The position numbers and the translations under genes were made by a program. Positions 14,501 to 26,500 of a stretch of DNA of 64,000 nt are shown here, piece by piece. The DNA comes from Phoronis australis (taxonomy: Eukaryota > Phoronida > Phoronidae). A model generated the notes under the pieces. That model searched no databases and was not told the origin of the DNA. It saw only the letters and a list, made by a program, of their open reading frames with translations. The stretch covers positions 269,009-333,008 of the forward strand of contig NMRA01000066.1 of the NCBI GenBank assembly GCA_002633005.1, read 5' to 3'. Position 1 is the first letter of the stretch. Each line of letters begins with the position of its first letter.

Positions 14501-17500
14501 AGGTTGACTTGACTACAAGTGACTCATCCAGCTAGTGAACCATACGCAGCGTACATGTAATTGTACAAGTTTCCCTCTGTGTTGCAGGTAACTAAATACG
14601 TCCTGTTGACCTATAACAATGTTATGGACTCTGACACGCTTGTCGTTGGAAGTTCCCAGAGAGTTTACAATGCATCGTCAAGGTATGATATTCGCTGAAT
14701 GTATTTTATATTTCTTGTACCGCCCTTGTTCCTAGGTACAAAACCATGGAATAGGAATATTATTTGTGAAGATACTTTTGCAGAGGTCAAGTGTGAAAGA
14801 TTTCTAAACGAGTGACCATTTTCTTTTAAACTACATGTACAACCTCTGATGTGTTTGCTTACTAAATGTTCCTGCATTTTGCTTATTTCAAAAATTCATG
14901 ATAGAAAACGTGCTAATGTAATTGGCACGAAAGACCCAAGTAAATGGAAAGTTTAACAAGTAACGTTTTTTGCGACTTGCCGAAGAAATATATAATTGAC
15001 TAATTTTGACATTACAACCTTTTCAGATTAACAAAAGTTTTGGAATACGTTAGTAGCAAGATACCCCTCGGTGATAATTCGAGCTTTGTAGAGGTTCTGC
15101 CCAATGTTGCCTTAGCTATTTTTGACCAGGGTGTGAACACGACTGCCCTCATCCGTGGTGTCCAGCTCGTCAGCAGCAGACACGGCAACGGGATGAACGA
15201 AACCTTGGTACAGCCATTGTTTAATGCTCGTGCAAATCGAGACATCGACTCTTCAGATATAACCATCGCTCTTCCCGCATCTGCAGTTGAACCAAAAGGT
15301 TTGCTAATTTTTTAAATTGTGCTTTTTGACTCAATGTGCCTTGATTTATAATAAGGATCTGCGAAACACTTGCAGCGAAAAGTTTTTGCTCAGGGAACGG
15401 AAGCAGCAAATTTGCTACCAAAACATTCAACATCCCAGCCTTGCCAATCCGATTATTTTAGAGATAGATATTTTGATTTATACCACAATATTAGCGTCAA
15501 ATGGCAGATACAACCGTGTAATAACCCATAAAGTTATCTCACTAGGGAGATAACGATTTAGCGGGAAACCGAGGACAGGGTCGAACCCGAGACCCTAATA
15601 TTGCTGGTCGCCGACTTTACCACTACACCATGCAGCGACTGACGTCATCAAGAGTGAAAATAGAATACTAAATGAGCACGCGCAATAATCGCACGTTCAA
15701 CAAACCGCATTGTACTGTACTTATACGCTACGAAAAATAAGACACATAGTTTCCATAAAAATGATATCTTAATACGGTGTCCTCTAACTTGTAAATCACC
15801 GTTCTCTAGTTTGAATGCGGGTATCGTGTCGTCAGGATCTTTGACTTGAGAATTACATTCAGTTACCAGTAGTAACCTACTTTAGCAGACGATAATTTCC
15901 CGGTCGAAGCTTAGCGTGAAAAAAAACGTGTTATAAGCTATAATAGTTGGTAAACCTTAATTTATAAATTCAATATATTTCTATAATATTTAAGTTTTCA
16001 ATTGGTTTTGAGTAAAGCATTATTTGACAAAAATAGCCGGGCTTTTCTTAAAAGGTCACGACCTCCGACCCCGGGCCTCTGACATAGAAAGTAGTTACAA
16101 AGCCATGGAGAGTCAGAAAAGGTAAATCGATTCATTGCAATGTTTCTCGTTTAGTATGTGGCTAACGCTTCTCGGGCGATAATTCTCCAAAATCCACTCG
16201 GGCTCTAGATAACGGGGGATAACGACTTCGCCATGTAATAATCTATATTTATATGCTAGCAAGGTACCGAGAAACATTGACGTTTAACTGTCGTGATTTT
16301 GCGTGACTTTGCCACTTAATCTCCTTCCGAGAGGCTTGCTCTACGGAAAGCACCCCAAGTAATTGAGAACTGTGTTGTGCAACTTCTGAATACAAGGCTT
16401 GACTAAATGCAAGCATGTATGGATCACAAATCTCATCTTTAGAAATAAATAGAAATGTCTTTTTCCGCTCAAGTATCAATGTGAGATTAGTTTCTTTTGT
16501 TTCACTTCGATAAAAAAGTTGTTGCTGTGTGTAAAATATTCACATTAACGTGTTTAACAGTTATCCTTTCCGGTATGCGGAACATGGGCCATTTTGTCAA
16601 GGTTGTAAGTCCGACCTTATCTAAAACAGACGTGACTTCGATTATGATTTGCAAGCAGTTCCTTTGCGAGGATCAAATATCAACGTAACGCCAGTTGCAA
16701 CCTTTCTCTAGGATAAAAAACGCAGCTTCTCGTTAGCAATAAAGAACCTACAACCGTCTGAGCTACATCAGGACTTGAACGACCTTTGACAAAACGGAGC
16801 CTAGGTAGTTACACGCAATGCACTGAATCTCAAAAACTGTTAACGCGACAATAGACACAACATACGTGAATAATTTCGTTGTCTTGTGAAAAATAAAAGA
16901 ACTCCAGAATTGGATTCGATTTTGAAGCGAATCGCATTGCCAAATGTCGAATGAGCGGATTGGCTGAAGATGGCAAATTATAACTAAGGCCTCTTATGAT
17001 ATATAGGACTGTTTCTGGCGTACCAATTCACTAAGTAAATTTCGGATATTGAGTTTATTTCCTGATTTGTTTGTGTGTTTTATCTTAGGTATTTTGCATC
17101 TGTTCAACGAAACTAAAAACAGCAGGATCGTGTTTTCCCGGAAGTTATTCAGCGTCGATGCTTCGAAGGTCTCGAGTCGAGAGGATTGTGCTTCTTTGTG
17201 TGCTGGAAAGCGGTTTGATGTTTGTGCCAGTTTCAACTTTCATGAGGTATCAAAGGCCTGTGAACTGTTTAACTCATTCTCACAGTATGCAAACCTGGAA
17301 CCTTTGGACGGGTGGTCCGCAAACGTTTATGTCCCAGGTAGGTCCAAGTTTAGTTATGGTCAATTGAAGGACACAGGTCTTTTGCAAAGAAATAAAAGCT
17401 ATAGGTACAACAGATATAGGAAACGTATTCATACAGTTTATTTGCGCCTAAATGTATTTGCGTAGCAGCGCTCATATCCTGTGAAAAACCGATGAGCGTC

Positions 17501-20500
17501 TTTAAATATATTATGCGGGTTATACAAGATATATCGACAACAAAATAATATTCGTTAACATGTAAATTTCCCACTAACCACTGAATTTAATGTACTAATG
17601 ATGAACAGACACGATAATCTCCCAGTTCAATGCACGCACACATACAAGTAGTTTGGACAAAGAAAGAGGGAAATCGTCGGCAATTCCGGAAGTTCCCAGG
17701 AGCAAACTAGCACTCCTAGTGGCTTCATTGGTAGAAAGCGCGAAAACATGTCGTCTGCCGGAAAGTCCATTGGCCTGACGTTAACCTTGCCTCTCTAGGT
17801 TTGGTCATGCTTATCTCAGTTTCGAGTTAACGAAATTGACACGATGTAAATTTATTTCTGATGTGATGCTGGGTCTTTGGAGTTATGCTTATAGCCATAC
17901 AGTGTGAGTTCTCCTCTTGAAATATGGCTGGTGTCGAGCGATTAAAGACGACTTTAACAAGTTTCCTGAACCCATTCACTACAAGGTGTACTTGCACGAA
18001 TACCCCATTATGTTTGAAAACGAGGTGTTGCGTCCAAACTACAGTGGCTATGCTTGTTTGGAAAACGGGCGCTTTCTCGTTGGCGTTGTTAAAATTGATG
18101 CATACAAGAGGCATTGTGTCCTAAACAACAATACGCAACAGTCATATTTGCAGCACCACCAAAGTGTGCAAGTTGTGAATAAATGTCAGTTCATTCCTGC
18201 TTTCTTTAAGTTGCAAATTTACTGAGTAGTGTAACGGGAAATTGCATTTTTCTGCATCTTGATATTCATGTTTGGGCGCATCGTGCCACTCAGGGACTAA
18301 AACCAATAAGATGTCTAGTGTTTTGTTCATTTAAATTCTTAACATGTTTTAAGCTGCATTTTTGCGTGACTAGTGAGACGTAAAACCAAAAAAAAAAATG
18401 ATTTTGTTGGGACCATTGACGGGAATGCCTAATTTGCGACAATATAATGTATTCCGCGTGTACGTGCTGGTGGCGAGTCAGTATTTTCCTCGCCCCATAC
18501 TGCGGAGGCGTTCGCGTCTCCAACCTTTCTGACTTTAAACAACTTTCACCGACTGCAAACTATCATTTTATTTCACTTTACTTACCTTAGTCGGTAAAGG
18601 TCATCTCTTTAAAGTCACTATCTCCTTTACTTTCGCCTGCTTAGATCACAAATTGAGCTTTGCCAATCGAAAGATATCACTAAAATTATCTCTTTTCGTA
18701 AATTATAGCCATGTACATACTCTCGTTATTTTACTATTAATTGTTTTAAATTTATAAAAAGTGAGCGGACCTTCAGCCAAACCTCATTATTTATGCGGGG
18801 TTGCCAGTGGAGAGATTACCCATAATGCACACGAATCAGCTGACGGAAGATAAACATGTCAAGCAGCGGTCGAGGTGAGTTAGGTGTTTTGGGACTTCTT
18901 GTCAGCTAAACAAGAAATCAGAATGTACAAATATTTGGAAATCACAGCTTAATTCTTACTAGTAAACAACAACATTAATTTGTTCTGAACCTCGGTTCTC
19001 TCATCTATTTCTGTCGCTATCCCGAGTCATTCGAAGTCGACGTATCCGTGTATTTGTCTATGCCTATTATTACATAATATACAGGCTACAGTCTCGTGAG
19101 TTGTGTTCAGTTTTAAACCTGCAATCGAGTCTTAGTGATTCATGACTTCGTCGAGCTTGGTTGTTAACGTTTCCTCTTCTGGGAGATTATGTACAACTCG
19201 GAGATGCACGATATCAGTTGCTTACAAGTTTCCTGCGTGACACTGTGATGTTCAATTTCCAGGCCCTGGGACTGCATGGGCAAGTGTGGTTTACGATTGA
19301 ATGCGAGAACCCAGCCCGAAAAATTGGGATGCTCGAATTTCTGGTCCTCGTACTACAAAGCTAACAGTGGACTAAAAAAAACAAAAAAATGAGAAGGCGT
19401 TTACGCAGGTCCCCTGATACGATCGGGTCCGAGCCCCCCCCCCACAGCCACATGTTTTAACTTAAAAGTACTGAGATTAATTAGTGGACTCGATATTTCC
19501 TCGCGCTCTCTTGCCGTTTTGCTTCTTTTGCGACAGCCAAGGGGGGGGGGGGCGGCCCCCTGTCCCCCCCTAAATCCACCTATGAATTAATCCAAAACCC
19601 AATCCTAAACCAGTAGATGATTTCCAATCTGATAGTCATACAGTGGTTGTCTTTGTACTTGTTGGCAAATAAATCCTACAACAATACAAACAAAAGTTAT
19701 AAAAATTGTTCTCATTACTGTGAATGTTGTCACTGAATTACTCTCACTTTAGGGTCGAATCAGTCGCATGAATAAAAGAAGGAATTGAGAGACCTAATGT
19801 TGGATGTCGCCAAGCAAGACCCCCGCGTCTAGAATTTAGGCTACCAGAGGTCACTTCACTGGATCATTACCCAGCACCATCAGAAGATGCATCATGGTGC
19901 CCGTGTCACAGGTGTCAAGAAATGCCAACCAGAAATAAAAGTGTGCTGTGGGAAGCAATCTGCTAACTGCGTTTCATTATTACCTGTAAGTATTCACTAA
20001 ACCGTTGTCTAAAAATTTAATCACTACAAAGTTTTTAGTATTGACTACAGACTACATATATCAGTGGGAAACATTTTACAAAATTGTTTAGTACTGTTTT
20101 GGTCTGCTCTTTTTCATTTTTAAGGTGATTCATATTAATGTCACCAGGACCTCGAAAGACTCCTATAGCTACTTTAGTTTTGAGTCTTCAACTAATTTAA
20201 ACAAATATACAGCCACACAATTCAAATCACTTTTTGAAGAAAAACAAATCTTTGGCCAAGAACTCAAATCAAATCTCAGTAGCAAATCCCATCCAAAACC
20301 AACCAAATGTCAATTTACAAAAGTATTGGTGAGTTCAGTCTGCAATAATGAAAATAATTCTATACGTTTCGATTGTCCAATATAGGATGTCAACCCCAAT
20401 CAACCAGTTGCTGTTGTATATAATTCATTTACAAGAGACAAATGTTCCTTATCAAATCTACAGTAATGCGAAACCGCACGGTAATATATTTTACCAATGC

Positions 20501-23500
20501 TTTCAGGATTTCCAAGTGTTTTGCCTGGAGAAGGTGTACTTGCCTTCGACAAGCTGCAACGAAATGTGATGACACTGAAGCCAGAGACTGATCAGAATGC
20601 GTCTAACTGACATCAGGCATACAGAAACTTTATCTTGGGGCAACATGGACATCTTGGAAGACATGTGGACAGAGTTGCACAGTTGTGTTTGGACAAAAAT
20701 ATTCACAGACTTTATTGGGACATACAGGCTACACAAAAATTGTAGCTGAGCACTGAAACCTGCTTGTGCACAATTGTTACTTTGTGAGATGAAAGCACAA
20801 CTGTCAGAGTGAACTTTTTATTTCTTAGTCTAGTATAGAAAGTCCATTTGGATTTTAACTTGCAACAAGAACCTAGAGCATTCTTAAATTAGTTACGGTC
20901 ATGTAGGGCAACGGCCCCAATTTCGAAAAACCAGTAATGGATTAACTTTTCAAAATAAAGTAAAATACTAAAATCGACTTCCCACCTAGTTCTCTGCAAC
21001 AAATTAATGCTCTGTAACCATCGAAAACCCTCAAAACTTGGAGGAAAATTTTCAAAGTCTGCTAAACAGTAAAAGCATGACGTACGCTTTTAGCAAATTG
21101 CATGCAACTGTGGGAAAGGCCACCGACCAAGGAACATAATGTCTAATTTGTGAGATAGGGGTATGAGTTTTTAGTTGATTCCTGCTTTTGTCTTTCCTGA
21201 TTAACACCAGTGATGCATTAGCAGGTGACAGAAAGATGATTGGACAAAATTAACAAAACAAGATATCCTTTCAACAGACATAGTCTCCTTGTTGTTTGGC
21301 CATGGCCCATAATCAGAAGTTGCAACATTTTCTGATTTAAAGTTCCATAGCTTTTGCAATGACCAATCACGAGTAATCTGCTACTCATGTAACACACCTT
21401 ACTTACAAGCACAACCTCTAACCCAACAGCATAGCCAGCCAAAATATATATTGTAATGTTCAACACCATCACTCACAAATTCAAGATTTCTAAATGCAGG
21501 TTTTAATATGAATGTGAATTGCCGAAGCAGTAAAACATCACTAAAAACATAATTTTACGTAACAGAGAAGCTTTATGGTGACCCTTGTATACAAATATGC
21601 CCCTCTCTATGACCCACCTGAAGACAAACCACTGACTACACATTTGGCTGAGAAAATAGTTAAGAATCAAGAAAACTATCCAATGGTAATACAAGTTTTA
21701 ACTTGTAATACCAGTTTAAAAACTGGTATTACCAGTTGTATCTTACTCACCATGTAGAAAGTGTTTCTGTAAATTAAACGCTCCATAAAGAAATTGTTTG
21801 CACAAAGTTAAGGTTCAGGGCTTGGAATGATCAATGACAGGTGATGTTAAAACTAGGGTCTTTCATAGAGATTTTTGGTATAGAAGTCAAAATAATGATC
21901 AAAAAAGATACATAAAGAGGAAATTGGAAATACAATAAGAGGAAATCGAAACCAAAAGATAGTAAATCTTCTTAAAAGAGGAAAATAACAAGCCTTGACA
22001 GTTTCCAAATTGACACTACACAAACTGCTCATGGCAGAGTTTGAAGGTCGACGGCCTGACTGAACATGTTAACTTCTGCATAACTGGATGTATCCTGACT
22101 ATAAACCAAACTGTAGTACCAGATGATCCTCTGCAACAAACTAGGGCACATGACTGAATAACACCCAGTTGCCATATCATCTTAAATAACCTCTGTCAGG
22201 CAACTTCTTTCATTGACACATTGACTTCTACTAATGGCAGTCATTCGAAGACGGCAATGTTGTCAGACAACAAGCGGGAGTCATTTTGCTTTTATTTTCA
22301 TGGGAGCAGTGCATGTCTGACATGTCTTTTAACCGGGTTTTCACAATCATCAGCTCGCCAGAGCTTTTAAAAGCCTTCACCAGAATAGACAACCATCTCC
22401 TGCTCTTCTTGTTGAAGATAAGTTGCTCCCCTACAAAGAATAACAATTGTTTCAATGTCAGTGCCAGACACGAAAATGAATGCAGCAGCATTGATTTACC
22501 CTGGAACATGAAGAGTGTGAAACATATGAAACTCTACAAACAATAAGTACATTATGCACCTCTTTCAGTATTTTAGAAACTTTTTCGAAGTCGTTTCAAA
22601 CACTGGATATCATGTTTTCGTTATTCAAAATATATAAATATACTACATATAGTTAATTAAGTGATTAGAGTTTCACACATTTCAAGAAGAGAAAACAATA
22701 CAAAATAACAGCATTTGTCACAGGGTGGCTGAATTGTTCCCCACCACATATTAGCATTTAGCAGGTGGTTCATACACAATTGAAAGAATAGGGCGTTCAA
22801 AATGAGTTTTCTAATTAATGAAGGCATCCATGACCAATGACTCTTGACTATTTCTATGACCTTAAGTCAAATCGCTGTTATGGTGTGGAATGTTACTGTG
22901 GTCTGTAATAAAGTCTATCCCATCTTACACCATGTCTTAACTTTCTTATTCGGCCAGGACAGTTAGCTTCCAGGGCTGTTGTTAGCTAATAAAAAATGGT
23001 ACACTTTACTTGGGCGTCCAAAAGCTAAATAGGGCAACCTACCTAATGTGTCTAAATTTATGTCAGGTTGCGTAGTTGGACACCCTAGATGCCACCTAGA
23101 TGAAGGCCTGCACCTGGGGCTGCCGCCCAGGACCGAAGGCCACCCAATGTTCAAAGCTGTGCCACTGCTATGCCTATCAGGATGTGATAGTTTTNNNNNN
23201 NNNNNNNNNNNNNNNNNNNNNNNNNNNNNNNNNNNNNNNNNNNNNNNNNNNNNNNNNNNNNNNNNNNNNNNNNNNNNNNNNNNNNNNNNNNNNNNNNNNN
23301 NNNNNNNNNNNNNNNNNNNNNNNNNNNNNNNNNNNNNNNNNNNNNNNNNNNNNNNNNNNNNNNNNNNNNNNNNNNNNNNNNNNNNNNNNNNNNNNNNNNN
23401 NNNNNNNNNNNNNNNNNNNNNNNNNNNNNNNNNNNNNNNNNNNNNNNNNNNNNNNNNNNNNNNNNNNNNNNNNNNNNNNNNNNNNNNNNNNNNNNNNNNN

Positions 23501-26500
23501 NNNNNNNNNNNNNNNNNNNNNNNNNNNNNNNNNNNNNNNNNNNNNNNNNNNNNNNNNNNNNNNNNNNNNNNNNNNNNNNNNNNNNNNNNNNNNNNNNNNN
23601 NNNNNNNNNNNNNNNNNNNNNNNNNNNNNNNNNNNNNNNNNNNNNNNNNNNNNNNNNNNNNNNNNNNNNNNNNNNNNNNNNNNNNNNNNNNNNNNNNNNN
23701 NNNNNNNNNNNNNNNNNNNNNNNNNNNNNNNNNNNNNNNNNNNNNNNNNNNNNNNNNNNNNNNNNNNNNTAACAGGCTGTATAGACTGTCAGTCTCTATA
23801 CACACTGCAAGATGACATGAATTCGGAAAAGAGAGGATTATTAAATGATTATTACTCAAGGATTGCTGTTATGCCTTAGATCACACAATGACACAACAAA
23901 TCTTAATTGGTTTCAACATCCCTTACCTTGAGTCCCCTTACTTTTACATGAGAAACACTTGTAAATGTGGCTTCTTTGTTTGCTCAAATTAATCCACGAC
24001 ACAAGTGGACGAAACCGAGCCCGAGGGCTAAACAAAACAAAAAAAAACAGTAAAATAACGCAAAAAATACTCAGTCAAAGACACCAAGGATTTTACTACA
24101 GGAATATTTTAATGTTGGTGTGCTCTATTATGTACTGTTAGGCAGTAAAATAAATCTACCATAACATTCTGAAAACTTTATGGTTAGCATTGCTGTAACA
24201 AGTGCGCCTCGGAATCCGTTGACGACTTACCTGTCGAGCAAATTCTTTCCTTACTGAGACCGTGCAACAGCCATCTGGGATCACAGATAAGTCCAGCACC
24301 CAAACTGATCTTCATTTCAAACTTTACGGCGGTAATAGTCAACTTGAGGACGATTAGCAAGCCTTTTCAACGGAGGACAACCTAACTTATACCGAACGCC
24401 TGCCATTACTTGTTTGGTATGCGTGAACTTGAATTTTGCTTAATCTGAAGATCGCGTAAGCGTGAGCTCGTAATTAAACACATTAAAGAAATCTTGTGAA
24501 TATTTTGTCCAATGAGCAAATTTCTGTAATTATTGGTTCCAAAAGCACTTATTTCACCCGTTACCTAATTATAGTAGCTTGAACGTGATTATTTGAGTAG
24601 GTATTCCGAGTTCACGAAGGCTTGTATACGATCTTGAGATCAACCGAAACTCCAAGTTCATATTCGACACTCGAATCTTCGATTGACACTTCGTCCAGCA
24701 TCCATTTATTTCTTGGTGCACCACACAAAATGAAAAATTAAGCTAAAAAAAATCTGTATTAAATTCAGTTCATTATAAAAAAATTCGATGCCATGGCGAA
24801 GGCTATTATTTGGGCTTAGGTTTCGAATAAAAGTGTTTGCGTAAAGATCCGTTTCATGAAGTTTTTAACAAAAATGAAGCGGAAATAGTGCCTTTAAATT
24901 CAGGAGCACTTAAAAATGCTCTTGGACTTGGTCATATAAAGGTACAACGAAAAATGTCAAAATTAACGAAATTGTTTGAAGGTCTTCACTTCTGACACTT
25001 AACTCTAACTCAGATTACAGCCAACTTAGGTCATGCGAAGAAGAGTGTAAATGTACATGAAATCTTCTAAAACTTAAACTAATATTTGTGATTTGTCTGT
25101 TCACGTGGAGCATTTTGATCATTTTAGAATGGGAAGCTGGTCAGAAGATAAGTTTCATCCTTTACAACAACTGGAAGCTCTTCCAAACTCCTTACCAACT
25201 GTACGGTAGCTCATCTGGGGATAAACAATGGCTTACATACAGCAAAATTGTCTCGGCCAAAATCAACACAAGATCGGTGAAAGTCGTCCTCGAAGAACCT
25301 CTTGAAGCCACGTTCCTACCACTGAAACGTGTATGTGATAAACAAATGCCTCGTAATCTGTACTTATTCTTCTTTATGCAAGTAACATTTTAGGTTATTA
25401 TTAAGTAGGCCGAAACTTCAAATTTTCGGAAATGAAACTTTCAGTAGTGGCGATCAATGATAGTGCAACGGGTAAATGCTGTTATCCCGTTCAGTTACAA
25501 ACAGTAACTCGCCATATTAAGAAAAAGAACACCCAGATTCCACACGAACAATTGAATTAAGACCACGGTATTCAAGGATGGCGCTGCCTGAAATTTTAAA
25601 GATTGTTGGTGGGTTGCTCATTGCACTTGACCAGGGCTCTGTTTCGTGAAAGATGACTTAATGAAATTTGGCCAGTTGGAAACGGAAAAAAGTTCTCAGC
25701 AGTCATATACTCACATCAATATGAAATAACTTTAAGAGGCTGTAAACCCAGATTCGGACGTCAAGTCAACAACTGGTCACAACGTGTTCCTTATTGAATG
25801 ATTTCTGAACTAGGGAAGAAATGGCAGATCGGTAGCGCTTGAGAAAATGCTTTGGGAATTCATCAATATACCAAATTGACCTGCCGTGACAAGCCAACTT
25901 ATTGAGCATCATCTCAACCAATTATGAACAGTCAGTTCTTCCTGCATTTAAGGAAACATATTTAATTTTGACAGTTAAGACCAAATTTGTAGCAGCAAGT
26001 GCCTAAATCAAAAGGCGTTTTTTGACGAAAGACTGATTTAACGGTGCTTTAATTAAGAAGCGTTATTTTAAACGAACCACATCATAATTGCAACAGTCGA
26101 TGACAACGATGACCCACCAACGAAGACGATAAACATTACATATGGGGAGATACAGGTACGCTCTTTACTTTGACCGAAAGCTGGTTTGGCGCCAGTTGTT
26201 CTTCCTACAGTGTGAACAACGAGGAAAGGGGTCTTGACTAGACAAGGTGGGAAATTGAGCACTCGATGTTACAGTTATATGCCAGGAGTTTTAACGGATT
26301 GTTCTAAACCCCCTTTGACCCCACAGCCCATGACGAGCTCGTCCCTCGACCCACAGCCCAAACCCCTTTGACCCAGTCTACACAAGATCGACTCAATCTG
26401 AACATCGAACAAACGCTGACTTGCAGGACCAAAGGGTGGGGCTGTGAGTTCGGGTCCTTTTTCCGTTTTTTGTATTTGCAACTGAGGGAGTCCATTTGGC

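Larger units (their letters stand above)
15299..25127. other. 9.8-kb intron inside the GAIN domain of paralog A
   Basis: Contains a SINE head, the PAN exon, an unrecognised ORF at 17917-18225 (102 codons, no known motif), the ballast-domain relic, C/G homopolymer-rich repeat borders at 19370-19600, a gap at 23195-23769 and a dispersed repeat at 24700-24930. The corresponding intron of paralog B is 895 bp. Confidence 0.75.

Noticed and set aside
17917-18225. 102-codon open frame downstream of the PAN exon
   Set aside because: No known motif and no consensus splice context; kept only as a mention in the intron entry.
22963-23879. Long open frames of 250-300 codons on both strands
   Set aside because: They cross the 575-N gap and are artefacts.
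24000-24030. CCAC...GTGGACGAAACC resembling stem II and GAAA of a hammerhead ribozyme
   Set aside because: No CTGATGA box precedes the stem.
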